Source: Pempheris klunzingeri
Taxonomy: Eukaryota; Chordata; Actinopteri; Acropomatiformes; Pempheridae
DNA length: 64,000 bases
Assembly (NCBI RefSeq): GCF_042242105.1
Contig: NC_092017.1
Coordinates: 157,652 to 221,651, forward strand
Reading direction: 5' to 3'
Notes under the pieces: generated by a model
Database searches by the model: none
Told to the model about the DNA's origin: nothing
The model's input: only the letters and a program-made list of their open reading frames with translations
Program-made: the position numbers and the translations under genes
In this document: positions 59,501 to 64,000 of the stretch, one piece after another
How positions within the stretch are numbered: position 1 is the stretch's first letter
How the letters are laid out: each line of letters opens with the position of its first letter

Positions 59501-62500
59501 TGCTTTTATTGAAGCAACGTTATGAAGGTTGTGAACAGTGCCTGTCTGCAGGCATGTATAGAGGATAGTGGAAAAAACCAAAGCAAATATTGGAAGCATG
59601 AGACAAAAGCAACAAGTTCTCATTCCTTAGTCACAAAATTGGTAGTTTGTCATTGTCTTAGTCAAAACACCCCGATGCCCATTACAAACAATAAAAATGT
59701 TAAAATGTTAAGACTACTTGGTTAAGGGTATGGACAGTGTGTGATCGTGCATGGTTAAAAACTACGAGTCTACAGCTACTCCACTAGCTGTATCAGACTA
59801 TACTAAGGCACATCAGTGCTTTGAGCAAGATGGCATGATAGCATGCTGATGTTTAATAGGTATAATGTTTACCTTGGTCATCAACTTAATCTCCTGTATT
59901 TAGCACTGAACACAAATACTTACCTGGTGATGTCACTAGATAAAAAGTCAGTGCATCACACTTTGTACACTCTCCATCCAAGCTGGCCTCCTCCCTAGCA
60001 GTTTTCACCATGCTATTATAATGTCACTCTACCTTCACCTTGAGAGAACATGCATTATTCTTGTACCAACAATGGTAAATGGTAAATGGTCTGACCTTCT
60101 GATTGAGGGACGACCCACTCTACCACCGCCCCTAATAACACAATAAATTCCCATCCTCCCTATAACCTTTGTAACAATCTCTGTCATGCTTCTTTTCTTG
60201 TGCTTGCAGCTCACCTATGCGCCAAAAGTCTTACCACCCTCTTTGGTTAGTGCTGATTTTGCTGCTAATCAGCTTACAAGGATCTATCCATACACATTTG
60301 GATATAAGCCAAAACTGAGGTACGAATGTGTGTGTTTGTGTAAATGTACTCCATATTCTTGGAATTATGTCCATTTACATGTAGCAATATCCCTTGATCA
60401 TGGCTCCCAGGTCTGTGTATCTCCATAACAACAAGCTGACTGACACAGGGCTTCCTGATCAAATGTTCAACGGTTCTGACAACCTGGAGATCATCACCAT
60501 GTCCAGCAACTTCCTGCGGGTTGTCCCAAAGAACCTGCCCACCAACCTGTTCCGTCTTCATCTCAAGGTCCAGCACCGGTTATGTTCGCATTAGGAAGTT
60601 AGGTGGATGATATACATCTTGTTTCTTATCATTCATGAATGTGGTAATGGTGGTAACATAAGGATTAATCCTGTTGTTACAGAGTAACAAGCTGGAGAAA
60701 ATCCCAGTGGGTGCCTTTGACAACTTGCCAAACCTCAGAGAGCTGTACCTCCAGAACAACCTCCTCAGCAATGAGGGCATGGACAACGAGACTTTCAGGT
60801 GGATAAAAGTATTCTAACGTCTTCGTATCATTGCCAATTTGTGGATTGCCTTGCTTATAATTGCATTTATATGCTTTCAAGTGTTTACCAGACATGGGCA
60901 TCTGTTCCCCAAAGACTATGTGAATTCTCATGCTGCAGCACCTCAGAGAAAGCACAGAGTGCAGGATCAAAGAACTGATTGGATGACTTCCTCTCCTTCT
61001 CTCCTGGCAGCCAGCTGAGCAGCCTGGAGTGTCTGGACTTGTCAAATAACAACCTGAGCGTTGTCCCCAAGGGTCTGCCCCGCAATCTAGTGTTGCTTCA
61101 TCTGGAGAAGAACTCCATCCACAGCATCCCTGGAGACGCTCTTACTTCTGTCCGAAACCTCGAGTACTTACTTCTCCACAATAACAAGCTCCGCTCCCGT
61201 TCCATCCACCCGGCTGCTTTCCAAGTATATTTCATTTCATTTCATTTCATATTCATTTGGATCAATTCAGAGAATTCCTGAGCTGTACAAACATGCATTC
61301 CTTTTTGTACTTTCAGTTGTAAAAACAGACTGGAAGAGGTGATATGCTCAACTGCGTTGCTGTTAGCATCTGACAACTTTAGACTTACTGAACTTCTGCC
61401 GATCAGTTAATCACCTTTTGATCAGTAAATGTACATTTTCTCTAGGGCTTAAAGAAGCTGCACACTCTCCATATGTACAACAACTTGCTGGAGCGGGTTC
61501 CCAGGGGCTTGCCTAGACGGGCCAAGACCCTAATGTTACTCCACAACTCTATTTCCGAAATTGGCCGCAATGACCTGACCCTGCTGTACACCCTGACCGA
61601 ACTCAACCTCAGCTACAACAAGCTGACCAGCCCCAAGCTGCACCGCGAGGCCTTCAGGAAGCTGCGTATGCTGGAAACCCTGGTTCTGTCGGGCAACAGC
61701 TTTCACTCCATGCCCCTGGGTCTGCCTCGCAGCCTGAAGGTGCTGGAAATGAAGAACAACCAGCTGAACTCTATACCAGACAGAGCACTGACAGGCATGG
61801 AGAAGCTGCAGAAGCTCATCCTGAGTGAAAACCAGCTGAAACTGAATTCAGTCTACCAGGGAGCCTGGATGGAGCTCAGTGCACTCACAGTGAGTAGGCT
61901 GGGGGAGGAAGAAACAGATCAGATATTACTGCATGACGTTTTGTAACCCACTGCAGAGAAATAATAACCTCTAAGCTGGGCTTTAAGAATGTTGTGAAGC
62001 TTCCACTGTATTCCACAATCTGGGCCATTTGGCATGTGTACCAACAGGTTTATCATTTTCATGTGTATGAATTCCACAGTAGAAGCAGAGGAGCTTGCTA
62101 AAAAGTGTATGTGGGTGCAAGCTAGTCCAGAGAACTGCTGGTGCAGGCACAAGCTGGTCAGAGCTGTTTTTCAATCTATTTTTTTCTGTGCACCATTGGC
62201 TCTGTTTTGTATCCCCATTTCTTCCAGACACTGAATGATGTGCTTGCTGTAGTCGTCGTCGTTGTGATGTGACGACACATCCGTTCGACTAATCATAATT
62301 AACAGCACTGTCAGCAACCCCTGAAAGCTGGAATGTGCATTTCAGTGCCATGAAGTGTTATATTGCCTCTGTATCTGCAAGGTTGGATCTCTAAACGTAT
62401 CAGACTTTTGAGTTCTCAGGTGGCCTTTGGCTATTTCCTGGTAACTGTACGTACCAGTGGTGGCAAATTCTGAAGTCTGGATATTGGTCTCAAATTAGTT

Positions 62501-62934
62501 CATTAACTTTTTGCCAGCATAGTGCATCATCACCTCCTGAGTAGCTCACAAATTTAGTTCTGGAAACTCATACCCAGAGCAGATGGAGAAGAGTGGAAGC
62601 AAAAGAAGAACCTGTGACAATGGCTACGCTTTTGATATTTTAGGTTCCAGCAGTGGAAAAGGGATATTTACTACACTTCTAAAGCATATTTTGGAATAAT
62701 TCTTCCTATTTATAATAATTTATCACATAGATCAGTGAAAATGTTTCATTATGTCTATTAATCATTATGCATCTTGTAACTTAAGACTCTAGATCTGTCT
62801 GGCAACCAGCTGTCACACATCCCCTCTGACCTGCCTGAGTCTCTGGAGTACCTCTACCTGCAAAGTAACCGCATCTCCAGTGTTCCTGCTTCAGCATTTG
62901 AAGGCACTCCGAACATCAAAGGCATCTTCCTTCG
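56599..62934 (+). CDS. podn: Podocan, small leucine-rich proteoglycan (3' end beyond the window)
   Basis: Nine coding exons in the window: 56599-56862, 57022-57115, 58899-58963, 60210-60319, 60411-60567, 60683-60798, 61011-61224, 61446-61889 and 62786-62934, with consistent phases, giving about 537 residues. Human podocan has 613, so roughly the last 75-80 are missing at the right edge. Signal peptide: [20 protein letters not shown], cleaved near VRCQA. Then a Glu-rich stretch, the class V SLRP cysteine cluster (C-x3-C-x-C-x7-C at CPTDCSC...VDC), then tandem leucine-rich repeats with LxxLxLxxNxL cores. The two-length LRR alternation ([20 protein letters not shown]) is podocan-like. It is a secreted matrix protein that binds collagen and restrains smooth-muscle growth in mammals. 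Neighbour scp2 supports orthology with human 1p32 PODN. A 5' UTR exon joins at the acceptor 56,580. Confidence 0.93.
58655..58760 (+). repeat. LINE 3' tail fragment (L2-group type), plus strand
   Basis: GTCTTGACCTGCTCTTTATG followed by a CGTCTTGAGGTAACG block, TTGGCGCTATATAAATA and a GATTGACTGATTGATTGA tail. Same tail family as the minus-strand piece at 4,629. It is in podn intron 2. Confidence 0.7.
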
Positions 62935-64000
62935 GTAAGCGAGACTCAGTCTTGTTAATTGTCAGTCCTAGTTTTTCTTTCCACGCACTCCATTCATCCT
63001 CCGTGATTGCAAAACATTTCACTGCACATTATACTGTGTATAATTGTGAATGTGACAAATAAAGGTTTTGAATCTTGTTTGCACAAGCCACTTTCCTTAA
63101 AAGAAGCTGCTTGACACATGCAGGAGGGCATAGGTCTTGAACTGACACTCTTCACCATCCTCAGGGCCTTGTGGTGATGTGGTGGGTGGCTCCTTACATA
63201 AGTGTCTTTCCATTTGGATTGATCTCCACTCAGGAAACGCTTATGCAAGTGCGATGGCGGTGAGGAAATTGTTGCTTTTGTTTATACTGCTCTGTGAGTC
63301 TCTGAAGGACAGCTGCGAACGGGTGGAGGTACATCAGAATACTTTTCTCCTTTTTAAAGCACTGTTTCAGCTCAGAGGGAGTCTAGTGACATTGAAAAGT
63401 GTTGAGTGTCTTGGACTTTTTTTTTTTACTTGTGTAAGTGTCTGAGAGAAGATCACACGCACTGCATAAAACCCACAATCTCTAAAAGGAGCATGTTGAA
63501 TATAGGAAAGTTGTGCGAGTTGTACTGTATGCAAACTCACTGTTTGACATCTTATATCTTGTTTGTTTAATTTGTGCAAAGAAATGTGAAAAAACTGACA
63601 CCTTGCGGTTTTCTGGGAGTTATGAGCCAGACTATCTCTTGGCCAGTGACTTCTTAAGCTTCATAATTACCGTAAACACACGAGAGAGGCATCAATCTTC
63701 TTATCTAACTCTTGCCAAGATAATGAGTGAGTGTGTGTTGACTATTCATTCAACAGTGCAACAACAGTTCAAACCCTACTTTCAACATTTCACAACATAG
63801 TTCAAACTGTCAAAACTTTCTTTTAATCATTGAAATTATAGTCTCGGTGTTATACAAGTGGTCCTTGTGATAAACTTGAAATCCCCAGTCTGTTACTAAT
63901 CAACTAAATTTACTATGGGTTAGACAGTCCAGCTGAGTTCATTTTGCAGAGTAGTGCAGTGTGGTATCTAATCTCTCCATCTCCTCTAACTTGTGTGCAT
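62935..64000 (+). other. podn intron running off the window
   Basis: I searched for the next LRR exon (expected to begin with a NRL-type residue run after FLR) and did not find a convincing one, so the final podn exon(s) should lie past 64,000. Short frames here carry no LRR signature. Confidence 0.5.
62990..63078 (+). repeat. LINE 3' end fragment
   Basis: Ends TGTGACAAATAAAGGTTTTG-AATCTTG, resembling the AATAAACGCTTTGAATCTTG end of the LINE at 34,486-36,512. Short and diverged; in the podn intron after 62,934. Confidence 0.45.

Overview
The window is genomic DNA from a ray-finned fish, most likely a percomorph teleost; I cannot name the species. The evidence is compact intron-bearing vertebrate genes, fish-type repeats (Tc1 with long IR/DR ends, hAT elements and MITEs, CR1/L2-group LINEs, the teleost repeat that opens with GGGCCCGAGCACC) and teleost-like protein sequences.

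Left part, 1-12,920: a repeat-rich accessory region. It carries a degraded gene of the fish 'SAMD3-like' family (4-6,135, plus strand), two small MITEs, a GTCA minisatellite, a 2-kb non-coding repeat with internal duplication, a hAT miniature element with 77-bp identical ends (9,142-9,811), and a nearly complete hAT transposon with a perfect 8-bp target duplication (9,948-12,918) whose transposase has a single frameshift.

Central gene block, 13,700-31,500: tmco1 (minus) and uck2 (plus) lie head to head, then an intronless aatf (minus) lies head to head with magoh (plus), and magoh runs tail to tail with cpt2 (minus). tmco1-uck2 matches human 1q24 and magoh-cpt2-scp2-podn matches human 1p32, while human AATF is on chromosome 17. 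The window therefore joins three ancestral neighbourhoods.

Right part, 31,500-64,000: a gene-poor stretch with a 5'-truncated LINE (34,486-36,510) and a GGAGA polypurine satellite with higher-order structure (36,880-38,115); scp2b, the short one-domain sterol carrier protein (41,132-46,025, plus); a Tc1-like transposon (48,240-49,840) with a 4-base deletion in its transposase; and podn (podocan, plus), whose coding sequence starts at 56,599 and runs off the right edge.

The host genes are housekeeping or matrix genes and do not form one pathway. cpt2 and scp2b both handle fatty acids or lipids (mitochondrial and peroxisomal), and magoh and aatf both act in RNA biology, but nothing in the sequence suggests functional clustering. 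I found no CRISPR array, tRNA, rRNA or evident new molecular system. The best leads are the intronless aatf, the in-frame tandem exon duplication split by a MITE at the left edge, and the polypurine satellite.
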